From the NCBI GenBank assembly GCA_017993775.1, contig JAGOMA010000018.1, positions 42,020-106,019 of the forward strand: DNA of 64,000 bases, given 5' to 3'. This DNA is from Chloroflexota bacterium (GTDB lineage Bacteria; Chloroflexota; Anaerolineae; Promineifilales; Promineifilaceae). The notes beneath the pieces are model-generated. The model made no database searches. It saw only the letters and a program-made list of their open reading frames with translations, and had not been told where the DNA came from. Both the position numbers and the translations under genes were made by a program. Shown here piece after piece: positions 51,159 through 59,442 of this stretch (its first letter is position 1; every line of letters starts with the position of its first letter).

Positions 51159-54040
51159 ATGACGAACACGCAGCGATGAAACAAAGGCTAACGCGCTTTT
51201 GGCCCTGGCTGGCGATTGTGGGGCTGGTTTTGTTGTTTTTCAACAAGATGGTTTTTAGCAACCTGATTTTGGCGCGGGGCGACACGTTTCTTTATTTTTA
51301 CCCCTACTGGCAGGCGGCGGCGGAGGCTTTGCGGCACGGCCGTTTGCCCCTCTGGAACCCGTCTCTTTTCATGGGCGTGCCGCTGCTGGCCAACAGCCAG
51401 GTGGGGTTCTTTTACCCGCTCAACTGGCCGGTGTGGCTGCTGCGGCCCACGCCCTACGCCGTCAGCGCGTCGATTGTGCTGCATCTGATCATTGGCGGTT
51501 GGGGAGCCTATCTGGCCGGACGGCGGCGTTTAGGGCTGGGCGTGCTGGCGGGGTTGCTCACGGCCGTTCTCTTTGCCCTCGGCGGCTATCTCACCGCCCA
51601 GGTCGAACACGTGAACCAGGTGCAGGGGTTGGCCTGGCTGCCCTGGCTGCTGGTGGCGCTGCCCAAAGGCCGCAGCCCCAACCGGCAAGACAGCCTTACA
51701 CGAATCATGGCCCTTGGCCTGCTGTTTGCCCTGCAATTACTCGCCGGTCACACCCAAACCGCCTTCATCAGCGGCGTGGCGGTGGGCGTGTGGGTGTTGG
51801 CGAATGCGGCAGGGGACTGGGGCCTGGAGACTGGGGCCTGGAGATTGGAGATTAGAGATTGGAGATTGCGCAATCGCCAATCTCCAATCTCTAATCTCCT
51901 CCTGGTTCTTGTCGCCGTGCTTCTGGCCCTGCTGCTAACGGCCGTGCAGCTCCTGCCCACACTCGAATTGACCTCTCTATCCAGCCGCCAGGGCGGCCTG
52001 ACGCCCAACGAAGTATTGTCCTTCTCCTGGCATCCCTTGCTGATTGGGCGGTCGCTGCTGCCCGCCTTTGGGCAGTCGTTGTTCTCTGAATACGTGGCCT
52101 TTCTGCCCATTACGGCCCTGGTTTTGGCGGTGATGGGCGCGTGGCAGTGGCGGCGGCGGCCGGGCGTGCTGGCCGCATTGGCGTTAACGGCCGTCGGCCT
52201 GTTTCTGGCGCTCGGTGTGTTTAATCCGCTCTACTGGCTGCTGGCGCGGCTGCCCGGATTCGATTTGTTTCGTGTGCCGGCCCGCTGGCTGGCGCTGTAC
52301 GCCCTCGGCGCGGCGCTGCTGGCCGGCGCGGGGCTGCAAATGGCGGTAGACGGCCGTTGGGAAGCCGTGAAACGGCCGCTGCGCCTGGCCGTCATCCTGG
52401 TAATTGGCCTGATGGCCTGGAATATCGCCGCCGGATGGTTGAGCCGTTTCCTGCCCATGGGACCAGAAGCGCCGTTTGAACGGCCGTCGCCTCTGACCTG
52501 GGGGCTGTGGTTGGGCGAGTTAGCGCTGGTGGCGGGTTGGCTGCGCTGGCGGCGCGGGGCGTGGGGATTGGCGGGCACGGCCGTTCTCGTGCTGTTCCTC
52601 GCTTCCCGCAGCTTGCCCTACAACAACCTCACCACCCCGGAGGCGTGGTTCGATTTGCGCCCCCCGGCGGCAAGGCTGTTGGGGAGTGGGGAGTGCGGAG
52701 TGGGGAGTGGGGAGTGCGGAGTGGGGAGTGCGGAGTGGGGAGTGCGGAGTGGGGAGTGCGGAGTGGGGAGTGGGGAGTGCGGCGGACCGCCGGACCGGAT
52801 GTTGAGTTTGTCGGCTATTTTTTTTGATCCGGGGGATTTGGGGGAGATAGAGAGCATCTACGCGGATCAGTTGGGCGCGGCGGCGCTGTATGATTACGTT
52901 GTGGCCATCAAACAAAAAGAGATTATTGCGCCCAATTTGCCGCTGGCTTATGGTCTGGCGTCGGTGGATGGTTTTGACGGCGGCGTGCTGCCTCTGCGGA
53001 CCTACAGCGAGCTGATGAGCCTGATTTTGCCCCAGGGCGAGGTGACCACCGACGGCCGTTTGCGCGAACACCTGGACGCTGTGCCAGAAGCGAAGTGGCT
53101 GGATTTGTTTAACGGCCGTTACCTCATCACCGACAAAACCGGCGACCAGTGGCGCAAAATTAGCCCGGCTGGCCTGGACGTGTTCTTCGATTTGCAGCAC
53201 CCGCAGGCCATTGCCGCCGGGGAGATGGGGGCAATCGCCTACCTGCCGCCCTTCGCCGCCGATGGGCTGGCGGTGCTGTCCGGCGGCGCGCCGGGCGCGG
53301 TGGTGATTACGACGGCCGTGGGCGAAACGCGCCTGGAACCCACGGCCGTAGATGGCGATCTGGTCTGGTTTGATTGGCGGGAAACGGCCGTGCCGCAATC
53401 CATTACCATGCACGCCGCGCCGGCTGCGCCCTGGCAGGTGCAGGCCGCGACGATGGTCAATGCCGCCGAGGGCACGTTTATGTCCCTGACCCTGGGCGAT
53501 TACCGCCTCATCCATTCCGGCGACGTGAAAATCTACGAGAATCTGAACGTGCTGCCGCGTGCTGTCTTGCTGGCGAATTGGCAGTGGCAGCCGGACGAAA
53601 CGGCCGTGTTGGCCGCCATGCAAGCGCCGGACTTTGATCCCCGGCAGACGGCCGTGCTGCTGGGCGAAGGTGAAAACCTCCCAGACCTGACAGGTCTTCA
53701 AGACCTGTCAGGTCTGGCGCAGATCATCTCTTACGCGCCGGAAAAGGTGGTGGTGCAGACCAACGCGCCGCAGGCCAGTCTGCTGCTGTTCACCGACGCC
53801 GATTACCCCGGCTGGCAGGCCACGCTGGACGGCCGTGCGGCGGCCATCATCCCGGCCGATGGGCTGTTTCGTGGGGTGCTGGTTCCGGCCGGCGAGCATG
53901 AGGTGGTGTTTACCTTTCGCTCACAAAGTTTGGCGAACGGCCGTGTGCTGTCGTTGGCCGGTTGGGGGCTGCTGCTGTTGGCCGGTGTCTATCTTCTGGC
54001 AAACCGATTCCGGCGGCCGGCCCCGCCCACGAATCCTTAA
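51155..54040 (+). CDS. YfhO-family membrane protein with several in-frame DNA-repeat insertions
   Basis: Large GT-C-like membrane protein of 961 residues. It starts at the ATG at 51155, overlapping the GT39 stop by four bases, so the two are coupled; the frame open to 50909 is only a shadow. The YfhO pattern is clear: DTFLYFYPYWQAAAEALRHGRLPLWNPSLFMGVPLLANSQVGFFYPLNWP, then many helices and a long extracytoplasmic C-terminal domain (ENLNVLPRAVLL, FTDADYPGWQATLDG). Related YfhO proteins modify teichoic acids with sugars. Three stretches look inserted: a heptamer hairpin at 51847-51899 (residues about 228-250), 14 heptamers at 52681-52778 (about 509-543, GSGECGVG-type), and a palindrome at 53681-53717. 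Confidence 0.87.
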   Translation: MNDEHAAMKQRLTRFWPWLAIVGLVLLFFNKMVFSNLILARGDTFLYFYPYWQAAAEALRHGRLPLWNPSLFMGVPLLANSQVGFFYPLNWPVWLLRPTPYAVSASIVLHLIIGGWGAYLAGRRRLGLGVLAGLLTAVLFALGGYLTAQVEHVNQVQGLAWLPWLLVALPKGRSPNRQDSLTRIMALGLLFALQLLAGHTQTAFISGVAVGVWVLANAAGDWGLETGAWRLEIRDWRLRNRQSPISNLLLVLVAVLLALLLTAVQLLPTLELTSLSSRQGGLTPNEVLSFSWHPLLIGRSLLPAFGQSLFSEYVAFLPITALVLAVMGAWQWRRRPGVLAALALTAVGLFLALGVFNPLYWLLARLPGFDLFRVPARWLALYALGAALLAGAGLQMAVDGRWEAVKRPLRLAVILVIGLMAWNIAAGWLSRFLPMGPEAPFERPSPLTWGLWLGELALVAGWLRWRRGAWGLAGTAVLVLFLASRSLPYNNLTTPEAWFDLRPPAARLLGSGECGVGSGECGVGSAEWGVRSGECGVGSGECGGPPDRMLSLSAIFFDPGDLGEIESIYADQLGAAALYDYVVAIKQKEIIAPNLPLAYGLASVDGFDGGVLPLRTYSELMSLILPQGEVTTDGRLREHLDAVPEAKWLDLFNGRYLITDKTGDQWRKISPAGLDVFFDLQHPQAIAAGEMGAIAYLPPFAADGLAVLSGGAPGAVVITTAVGETRLEPTAVDGDLVWFDWRETAVPQSITMHAAPAAPWQVQAATMVNAAEGTFMSLTLGDYRLIHSGDVKIYENLNVLPRAVLLANWQWQPDETAVLAAMQAPDFDPRQTAVLLGEGENLPDLTGLQDLSGLAQIISYAPEKVVVQTNAPQASLLLFTDADYPGWQATLDGRAAAIIPADGLFRGVLVPAGEHEVVFTFRSQSLANGRVLSLAGWGLLLLAGVYLLANRFRRPAPPTNP
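51847..51899. repeat. Heptamer-built hairpin inside the YfhO gene
   Basis: Left arm 51847-51868 and right arm 51878-51899 are perfectly complementary over 22 bases. Both are built from GGAGATT-type seven-base units, and the array extends left to 51841. It is translated in frame. Confidence 0.92.
52681..52778 (+). repeat. Fourteen seven-base units GGGGAGT/GCGGAGT inside the YfhO gene
   Basis: Pure array of nine GGGGAGT and five GCGGAGT units, with no point changes. Since seven is not a multiple of three, it repeats every 21 bases in protein and yields Gly/Ser/Glu/Cys/Val/Trp-rich sequence. The total of 98 bases is not divisible by three; the flanking bases keep the frame. Confidence 0.97.
53681..53717. 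repeat. 37-bp nested palindrome inside the YfhO gene
   Basis: Arms CCAGACCTGACAGGTCTT (53681-53698) and its exact complement (53700-53717) flank one C. Each arm contains the palindrome GACCTG-a-CAGGTC. Translated in frame as LPDLTGLQDLSGLA. Confidence 0.95.
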
Positions 54041-54110
54041 GACAACCTTTGTTTCTCTGGATTTGGCCCGGCAAATCAGCATCTTTGTGCCGGTGATTGT
54101 GTTAGAATGG

Positions 54111-54290
54111 ATGGCCGTATTTCGGTCGTGGTGGGATGATGGGAACGGCCGTCTGGCAGACATCATCACCGAATCAGGCATTTCCCGCCGTCTCATCGCC
54201 CGGTTTAAAGATGAAGTGGGCGAGGCTGTGGCCGGAGGGCGGCGGCCTGAGATTTGGGGTAAACTTACCATTCTGATACCAATCAGGTGA
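54111..54290 (+). CDS. Possible small protein, unknown
   Basis: Weak candidate of 59 residues (MAVFRSWWDDGNGRLADIIT then a charged segment ARFKDEVGEAVAGG). It has no ribosome-binding site beyond AGAATGG and resembles nothing I know. Its stop lies in the stem of the terminator that follows, which is the only arrangement in favour of a gene. Confidence 0.2.
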   Translation: MAVFRSWWDDGNGRLADIITESGISRRLIARFKDEVGEAVAGGRRPEIWGKLTILIPIR

Positions 54291-54313
54291 CCCGGAACGG
54301 TCACCGTTTTTTG
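54286..54313 (+). terminator. Terminator upstream of the inositol-phosphate synthase gene
   Basis: Seven-bp stem GGTGACC/GGTCACC, six-base loop, then GTTTTTTG. It probably ends the GT39-YfhO transcript. Confidence 0.7.
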
Positions 54314-54368
54314 TCTTATACTCACGAAGCTCGTTCTGAGCGTTCGAACAACATAGAGGAGATTTTGA

Positions 54369-55454
54369 ATGTCTGAAAAAAGAAAAAAAGTTCGTGTTGC
54401 CATTATCGGCATCGGTAACTGCGCATCATCGTTGGTTCAAGGTTTGCAGTATTACAAAGACGCGCCTGATGACGCGGAAATCCCTGGCCTGATGCATGCC
54501 ACGGTGGGCGGATATCATGTCCGCGATATCGAGATTTCGGCGGCGATTGACGTAGTGGAAGGCAAGGTCGGCAAAGATTTGAGCGAGGCGATTTGGGCGC
54601 ATCCCAACAACACCATCAAATTTGCCGACGTGCCCTATCTGAATGTGCCGGTTTCGCGGGGGATGACCCACGATGGCATTGGCAAATATGTCAGCACTGT
54701 CGTTAAAAAGGCAGAAGGCCCCACGGACAACATCGTCAAAATTTTGAAGGATACCCACACGGATGTGGTGATCAATTTCCTGCCGGTTGGCTCGGAAATG
54801 GCCACCAAGTGGTATGTGGAGCAGGTGATGGATGCCGGCTGTGCGTTTGTGAATGGCATTCCGGTTTTTATCGCCAGTTCGCCTTATTGGAGCAAGCGGT
54901 TTGCGGAGCGTGGCTTGCCCATCGTCGGCGATGACATCAAAAGCCAGTTGGGCGCGACGATTACGCACCGGGTTCTGACCAATTTGTTTAAGGATCGGGG
55001 GATTCATATTGACCGCACGTATCAGTTGAATTTTGGCGGCAACATGGATTTCTACAATATGCTGGAACGGGATCGGCTGGAATCAAAGAAAATTTCTAAG
55101 ACGCAAGCGGTGACGAGCCAACTGCCGTATGATTTGGGTGCGGACAATGTGCATGTGGGGCCGAGCGATTATGTGCCGTGGTTGACGGATCGCAAATGGT
55201 GCCATATTCGTATGGAAGGCCGGGCGTTTGGCAACGTGCCGCTGCAATTGGAGCTGAAGTTGGAAGTGTGGGATTCGCCGAATTCGGCCGGGGTGATGAT
55301 TGACGCGGTGCGCTGCGCCAAGCTGGCTCTGGACCGGGGTATTGGCGGTCCGCTGATCGCGCCGTCGAGCTATTTCATGAAGTCGCCGCCGCAGCAGTTT
55401 ACCGACGATGAAGCGCGGGCGAAGACGGAAGCGTTTATTGCTGAGAAGATGTAG
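54369..55454 (+). CDS. ino1: myo-Inositol-1-phosphate synthase
   Basis: Converts glucose-6-phosphate to inositol-3-phosphate (NAD-dependent), 361 residues, the size of actinobacterial and archaeal forms. NAD loop [20 protein letters not shown] (about 9-28). Core blocks are [57 protein letters not shown] and [17 protein letters not shown], with catalytic lysines in DDIKSQ and [14 protein letters not shown] is nine bases from the ATG. The product may feed phosphatidylinositol or other inositol lipids, in line with the nearby glycolipid-type genes. Confidence 0.95.
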   Translation: MSEKRKKVRVAIIGIGNCASSLVQGLQYYKDAPDDAEIPGLMHATVGGYHVRDIEISAAIDVVEGKVGKDLSEAIWAHPNNTIKFADVPYLNVPVSRGMTHDGIGKYVSTVVKKAEGPTDNIVKILKDTHTDVVINFLPVGSEMATKWYVEQVMDAGCAFVNGIPVFIASSPYWSKRFAERGLPIVGDDIKSQLGATITHRVLTNLFKDRGIHIDRTYQLNFGGNMDFYNMLERDRLESKKISKTQAVTSQLPYDLGADNVHVGPSDYVPWLTDRKWCHIRMEGRAFGNVPLQLELKLEVWDSPNSAGVMIDAVRCAKLALDRGIGGPLIAPSSYFMKSPPQQFTDDEARAKTEAFIAEKM

Positions 55455-55483
55455 GCGGTTGGGGGGAGTTGTGGGTTGAAAGT

Positions 55484-55512
55484 AAAAAGGCCGGGGAATC
55501 CGGCCTTTTTTT
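55484..55512. terminator. Bidirectional terminator after ino1
   Basis: Eleven-bp stem AAAAAGGCCGG/CCGGCCTTTTT, five-base loop, seven T's. The A-run on the other side serves the convergent surface-protein gene. Confidence 0.9.
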
Positions 55513-55521
55513 GTGCGTTGG

Positions 55522-56085
55522 TTAAACTTTGCGGCTTGTTTTGCGGCGGGAGACGGCCGTTCCGCCCACCAATCCCAGCGCGAGCAGGGCAGCCAGGATG
55601 AGCAGGGTAGGGGTGGGGTGGTGGGCGGTGAAGGATTGGAGGGAAACGGCCGTGGGGCCGGTGGTGAAGGTCCAATTAAAACCAGTAAACAAGTAGGTGT
55701 TTGTCTGGCAATTGGTGCCATAGTCAGCAGTATGGAATTGGTATTCGATAGTTTTGCTTTGGAATGTTGACGGTACGCCGCCTGTAAACACTTCGCAGCG
55801 CCAGTTAGAATTTATTGGACCGTTAACGTTATCATAAGAACATTGTGCCCGAACGTAATTGCCAGCATCCCCTTGGGGATGAACTTCAACGCAAATGGCG
55901 TCACCACTGACGGTGTCTGATTGAACCCAGAATAGCCAGCCGGGGTTTAGATTGACTGGTGAATTGGGTGACGCGCCGCCGGCTGTGAGATTGTTAATGA
56001 AAGTTGCGGCAGAGGTTGACGCGACAACGGCCGTTAAAAACCCGAGTGTGGTGAGAAGAGCGATGACAAAGTATTTTGATTTCAT
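55522..56085 (-). CDS. Secreted surface protein with AVSLQSFT C-terminal anchor
   Basis: Protein of 187 residues without a known domain. A signal peptide (MKSKYFVIALLTTLGFLTAVVASTSA) precedes a beta-rich domain with five or more Cys (CVEVHP, AQCSYDN, WRCEVFTGG, TNCQTNTYLF), probably disulfide-bonded outside the cell. The end has three parts: GPTAVSLQSFTAHHPTP, a hydrophobic helix TLLILAALLALGLVGGTAV, and SRRKTSRKV. The next gene on this strand ends with the same pattern. It resembles a protein-sorting tail in layout, but not LPxTG, PEP-CTERM or GlyGly-CTERM in sequence. Confidence 0.75.
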   Translation of the reverse strand: MKSKYFVIALLTTLGFLTAVVASTSAATFINNLTAGGASPNSPVNLNPGWLFWVQSDTVSGDAICVEVHPQGDAGNYVRAQCSYDNVNGPINSNWRCEVFTGGVPSTFQSKTIEYQFHTADYGTNCQTNTYLFTGFNWTFTTGPTAVSLQSFTAHHPTPTLLILAALLALGLVGGTAVSRRKTSRKV

Positions 56086-56102
56086 TGTATGAACCTTATT
56101 GT

Positions 56103-56963
56103 TTAATGAGATGAAAATCGATATTGACGACGGTAGAGAACGGCCGTGCCGCCCAGCAAAATGACTAAAATCATGCCCAATAGAATCAAAGGGGTGTTTT
56201 GACTATTGACAGATGTGAAAGATTGGAGGGAAACGGCCGTGGGGGCATATGGTTCTAGCGCGGTATTATCAATTGTAATGCTATCAATTCGAGCGTAAGA
56301 AGATCCATTAACTTGATAAATGCGGAAGCCTGATACATTTTGATTGTTGGTAATGGCGATATCATTGCCAACAAGTGTGCCATTTATGAAAAGATCCATT
56401 GTGCCATTAGCAACCGAATAAGATCCGTAATTTATTGTTGTGCCGCTCCGATTTGCTACGATGTGAAATTCGTAATTGGATCCAGGTGATAGGTTTTGCC
56501 CTAAATTGTTCCAAGTAGTTGTACGATATTGTAATGATCCAGCATTGCTTTGAATTCCCCACATTAGATCAGCGGTTGCAAAAGTACTGTTTGTCGTGAA
56601 TGTGTTTCCGCTGCCCATGCCAACAAAGACGGTGCCTAAGGTATCTTCCAATCTTATTCGGAAGTTTAGCGTGACAACATTTGACCCCCCAAAACTATTT
56701 TGGATTCCTACACCGTTGAGAGAACTCCCTGAAGCACCTCCCAGGCGCATATGCATTTCGCCGCTGGCGGCTTGTTCGGCCGTTATTGAACCACCTCCAG
56801 AGCCGATTCGTACATAATCGAAGCTTGTGTTAACGGTTGAGATAGGTGTTCCCGCAATCAAACTGTTGAATGTTTCTGTGAAAATGTTAGCACCATATAC
56901 TGGGACGACAAATAAAACAAACCCTGAAACAACGAAAAGAAACGTAAAAAATCGTGTTTTCAT
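56103..56963 (-). CDS. Secreted jelly-roll (LamG-like) protein with AVSLQSFT C-terminal anchor
   Basis: Protein of 286 residues: signal peptide (MKTRFFTFLFVVSGFVLFVVPVYGA), then a concanavalin/LamG-like beta sandwich (about 30-240; FTETFNSLIAGTPISTVNTSFDYVRIG, VVTLNFRIRLEDTLGTVFVGMG, DLFINGTLVGNDIAI). The tail is PTAVSLQSFTSVNSQNTPLILLGMILVILLGGTAVLYRRQ, matching the downstream neighbour. The coding sequence is visibly richer in A/T than its surroundings and holds only two ACGGCCGT octamers, both in the part encoding the tail (56138-56145 and 56232-56239). The main domain may therefore have a separate origin. It precedes the neighbour by 17 bases on the same strand. Confidence 0.78.
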   Translation of the reverse strand: MKTRFFTFLFVVSGFVLFVVPVYGANIFTETFNSLIAGTPISTVNTSFDYVRIGSGGGSITAEQAASGEMHMRLGGASGSSLNGVGIQNSFGGSNVVTLNFRIRLEDTLGTVFVGMGSGNTFTTNSTFATADLMWGIQSNAGSLQYRTTTWNNLGQNLSPGSNYEFHIVANRSGTTINYGSYSVANGTMDLFINGTLVGNDIAITNNQNVSGFRIYQVNGSSYARIDSITIDNTALEPYAPTAVSLQSFTSVNSQNTPLILLGMILVILLGGTAVLYRRQYRFSSH

Positions 56964-57057
56964 TTTTCCCCTAGATTGGTCGTGTGCGAATGAATATAAA
57001 GTGCAATTTTAATAGTGACTGCCTTTCATGTGGTTAGAAATTGGTTGTAAAAAAAGG

Positions 57058-57945
57058 TCAACGGCCGTCTACCATCCCCCCCTCATCTTCCCCCATCACA
57101 AACGCATACGGCATCGCCCGCGTATTGCGCGCCACGCCCACATGCCCCTGCGCGTCGATGGCGATCAGGCCGCATTCGCCGCCAACCCGCTCCTCCAGCA
57201 GGCGAATGGCCGCTTCGCAAGCCGCCTGCGCCGACAAGCCGTCGCTTACCAGATCGCAGACGCGCTTGCTGAGCACCACCTTCATGATGGCTTCTCCCTG
57301 CCCGGTGGCGCTGACGGCCGCCGTCCAATTGTCGGCATAACCGCCAGACCCCACCAGCGGGCTGTCGCCGACGCGGCCAGGCATTTTGTTGCGCGTGCCG
57401 CCAGTGGATGTGGCGGCTGCCAGATCGCCGTGGATGTCGAAGGCTACTGCCCCCACGGTGTCGCCCAGAGGCCCGGCAAGCGGGTTGGTCGGCGCGGAGC
57501 CGTTGGCTTCGGGCGGCACAATCAAATCCTTCGTGGCGCAGCGCGGGAAGCCGATTTGGTCGGCGAAAGTATCGGCTCCTGGGCCGACGAGAAAGGCGTG
57601 TTCGGTGTCGGTCATCACCCGGCGGGCCAGGCTGATGGGATGGCGCACGCGCTGGATGGCGGCAACTGCGCCCATGTTGAGGGAACGGCCGTCCATGATC
57701 AGCGCATCCATTTCCACCTCGCCCTTTGTATTCAGGTAGCTGCCCCGTCCGGCGTCCAGAGCGGGGCAATCTTCCAGAATGTGCACGGCCGTTTCCACCG
57801 CATCCAACGCGCTGCCGCCAGCTTTCAACACCGCATGGCCGGCCAACGCCGCTTCTCGACAGGCAGCCAAGCCAACCTGCATCCGCTCCGACTCAATATC
57901 CCAGGCTCCTGCCCCACCGTGTACCACAATTGCCAAATTAGCCAC
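57058..57945 (-). CDS. Isoaspartyl peptidase / L-asparaginase, Ntn-hydrolase (T2 family)
   Basis: Self-cleaving threonine hydrolase of 295 residues that repairs isoaspartyl dipeptides or hydrolyses asparagine. The start is a GTG at 57943-57945 (VANLAIVVHGGAGAWD), with AGGAGG five bases upstream; the frame open to 58077 runs into a DNA repeat and is not credible. The nucleophile is the Thr of LGDTVGAVAFDIHG, exposed after cleavage at GD-T. Substrate loops are ATSTGGTRNKMPGRVGDSPLVGSGGYAD and SATGQGEAIMK. The length is normal. No signal peptide is seen. Confidence 0.93.
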   Translation of the reverse strand: MANLAIVVHGGAGAWDIESERMQVGLAACREAALAGHAVLKAGGSALDAVETAVHILEDCPALDAGRGSYLNTKGEVEMDALIMDGRSLNMGAVAAIQRVRHPISLARRVMTDTEHAFLVGPGADTFADQIGFPRCATKDLIVPPEANGSAPTNPLAGPLGDTVGAVAFDIHGDLAAATSTGGTRNKMPGRVGDSPLVGSGGYADNWTAAVSATGQGEAIMKVVLSKRVCDLVSDGLSAQAACEAAIRLLEERVGGECGLIAIDAQGHVGVARNTRAMPYAFVMGEDEGGMVDGR

Positions 57946-58028
57946 AACGGCCTCCTCTCTTGAAAATAGATTTCTACAGACCCAAAGAAACGTGGACAAA
58001 ATAACCTGTGAAACTGACATTCGTGACT

Positions 58029-58083
58029 GGAGAGTAGAGAGTGGAGAGTGAACCACTCTCCAATCTCCCGTCTCCACTCTCTT
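58029..58083. repeat. Intergenic heptamer array forming a hairpin
   Basis: Units GGAGAGT, AGAGAGT, GGAGAGT on the left and CACTCTC, CAATCTC, CCGTCTC, CACTCTC on the right; arms GGAGAGTG/CACTCTCC can pair. Same seven-base family as inside the YfhO gene, here outside any gene. Confidence 0.85.
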
Positions 58084-58274
58084 GCAAGGTATTCAATCTG
58101 TGTTCGTTAGGGTCTTTCCATGCTCTATTATCCGTCAAAAGCGGCAAAGTTCACGGCGTGGCTTGCGCGGCTGAGCATAAGGCGACTCGCAAGTTTGGCC
58201 CCCTACAATCGTCGGGAATTGAAAAGTAGTCGTCCGTTTCCTCTGGACGATTACGAGGAAACCGAAACCCCGCT

Positions 58275-59399
58275 ATGAACCGAATATTGCGCATTGCCGC
58301 AAGCTGCCTGATTGTCGGGCTGCTTGCCATTGTGTTAGCCCAAAGGCTAAACGCCAGCGCCAACAGCTTTGTCCTTTACTTCACGCACAATCTGACGGCA
58401 ACCGGAACCAGTCCAGAGACAACGGAGATGGAGCAGGTTTTGCTCGATCTCTTAAATTCGGCCCAGGTCTCCGTAGATGCGGCGATTTACGGGTTTAATC
58501 GCGCCTCGGTGCGTGATGCGCTGCTGGCGGCGCAGGCGCGGGGCGTGGCTGTGCGGTTGGTCACGGATGACGAGGCGCGGTATATCAGCAGTTCTTACAT
58601 TCCTTTTTACGCGGCGTTGGAAGCCGCCGGTATTCCCATCGTCGATGACAACCGCCCCGGTTCGTTGATGCACAACAAGTTTATTGTGGTGGATGGCGCT
58701 GTGGTGTGGACGGGATCGGCCAATATGACGGACGGGGATTTTACGTTGAATCATAACAATACGGCCGTTTTCACCTCCCCTGCCTTGGCCGATATGTACC
58801 TCACCGAATTCGAGCAAATGTTTGTCGATCATCGCTTCAGCACCGCCAAACTGCCCCAAACAGACCACATCATCACCGATGGCGATGTGCAGATCGAACT
58901 TTACTTCTCGCCCAAGAACGGCGCGGAGGCTGCCCTGTTGGAAGAGGTCGCCACGGCGACAAAAACCATTTACTTCAGCATTTATTTTCTGACCGATGAC
59001 CATTTGCGCGACGCGCTTATTGCGAAAGCAGCGGAAGGCGTGGTGATTCGGGGCGTGTGGGACAAGCTGGGCGCGTCGAATGCCTATTCAGATGATGAGG
59101 CATTGTGTCAGGCGGGGATGCCCATCAAGTTTGAAAACCTGCCGGGCCTCATGCACAACAAGTACATGGTGATTGATCCCATCGGTCCGGAGCCACGGGT
59201 GATTACGGGGAGTATGAACTGGTCTGCGGCCGGCGACGAGAGCAACGACGAAAATTTGCTGATCATCCACAGCGCTGCCGATGCCCAGACCTATTATCGG
59301 GCGTTTATGGAAATGTATAACGCGCTGCCCGCCAGCACGGCTTGTAATCCAGAGCCGGTGATCGTGTATAAGCTTTTTCTGCCGAGTGTGCTGAAATAA
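58275..59399 (+). CDS. Secreted phospholipase-D-superfamily protein (two HKD motifs)
   Basis: Exported phosphodiesterase-like protein of 374 residues. A signal peptide (MNRILRIAASCLIVGLLAIVLAQRLNASA) precedes two PLD half-domains. The first has HNKFIVVDGAVVWTGSANMTD (about 134-154), the second MHNKYMVIDPIGPEPRVITGSMNW (about 291-315). Both keep the His-x-Lys-x4-Asp core (the second with an insertion after Asp). Bacterial relatives of this size are often nucleases rather than lipases. The last residues VYKLFLPSVLK follow the short Leu-Pro tail seen in other secreted proteins here. It converges on the lamin-tail gene. Confidence 0.9.
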   Translation: MNRILRIAASCLIVGLLAIVLAQRLNASANSFVLYFTHNLTATGTSPETTEMEQVLLDLLNSAQVSVDAAIYGFNRASVRDALLAAQARGVAVRLVTDDEARYISSSYIPFYAALEAAGIPIVDDNRPGSLMHNKFIVVDGAVVWTGSANMTDGDFTLNHNNTAVFTSPALADMYLTEFEQMFVDHRFSTAKLPQTDHIITDGDVQIELYFSPKNGAEAALLEEVATATKTIYFSIYFLTDDHLRDALIAKAAEGVVIRGVWDKLGASNAYSDDEALCQAGMPIKFENLPGLMHNKYMVIDPIGPEPRVITGSMNWSAAGDESNDENLLIIHSAADAQTYYRAFMEMYNALPASTACNPEPVIVYKLFLPSVLK

Positions 59400-59442
59400 A
59401 TGAGGGCCAGAACAGCCGGAGTGGCTTTCTGGCCCGTGCTGG

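Larger units (their letters stand above)
54041..54368 (+). other. Gap between YfhO and inositol-phosphate synthase genes
   Basis: 328 bases. It holds a possible 59-codon frame (54111-54290), a terminator (54286-54313) and a TATACT box (54317-54322) with no good -35. Nothing else is apparent. Confidence 0.5.

Noticed and set aside
52520..53701. 393-residue minus-strand frame across the YfhO gene
   Set aside because: Low-complexity His/Arg/Gln-rich translation with no domain, opposite a convincing membrane protein; a GC-rich shadow frame.
54041..54368. Riboswitch before the inositol-phosphate synthase gene
   Set aside because: Only one short hairpin with a T-run, best explained as the terminator of the preceding transcript; no conserved aptamer seen.
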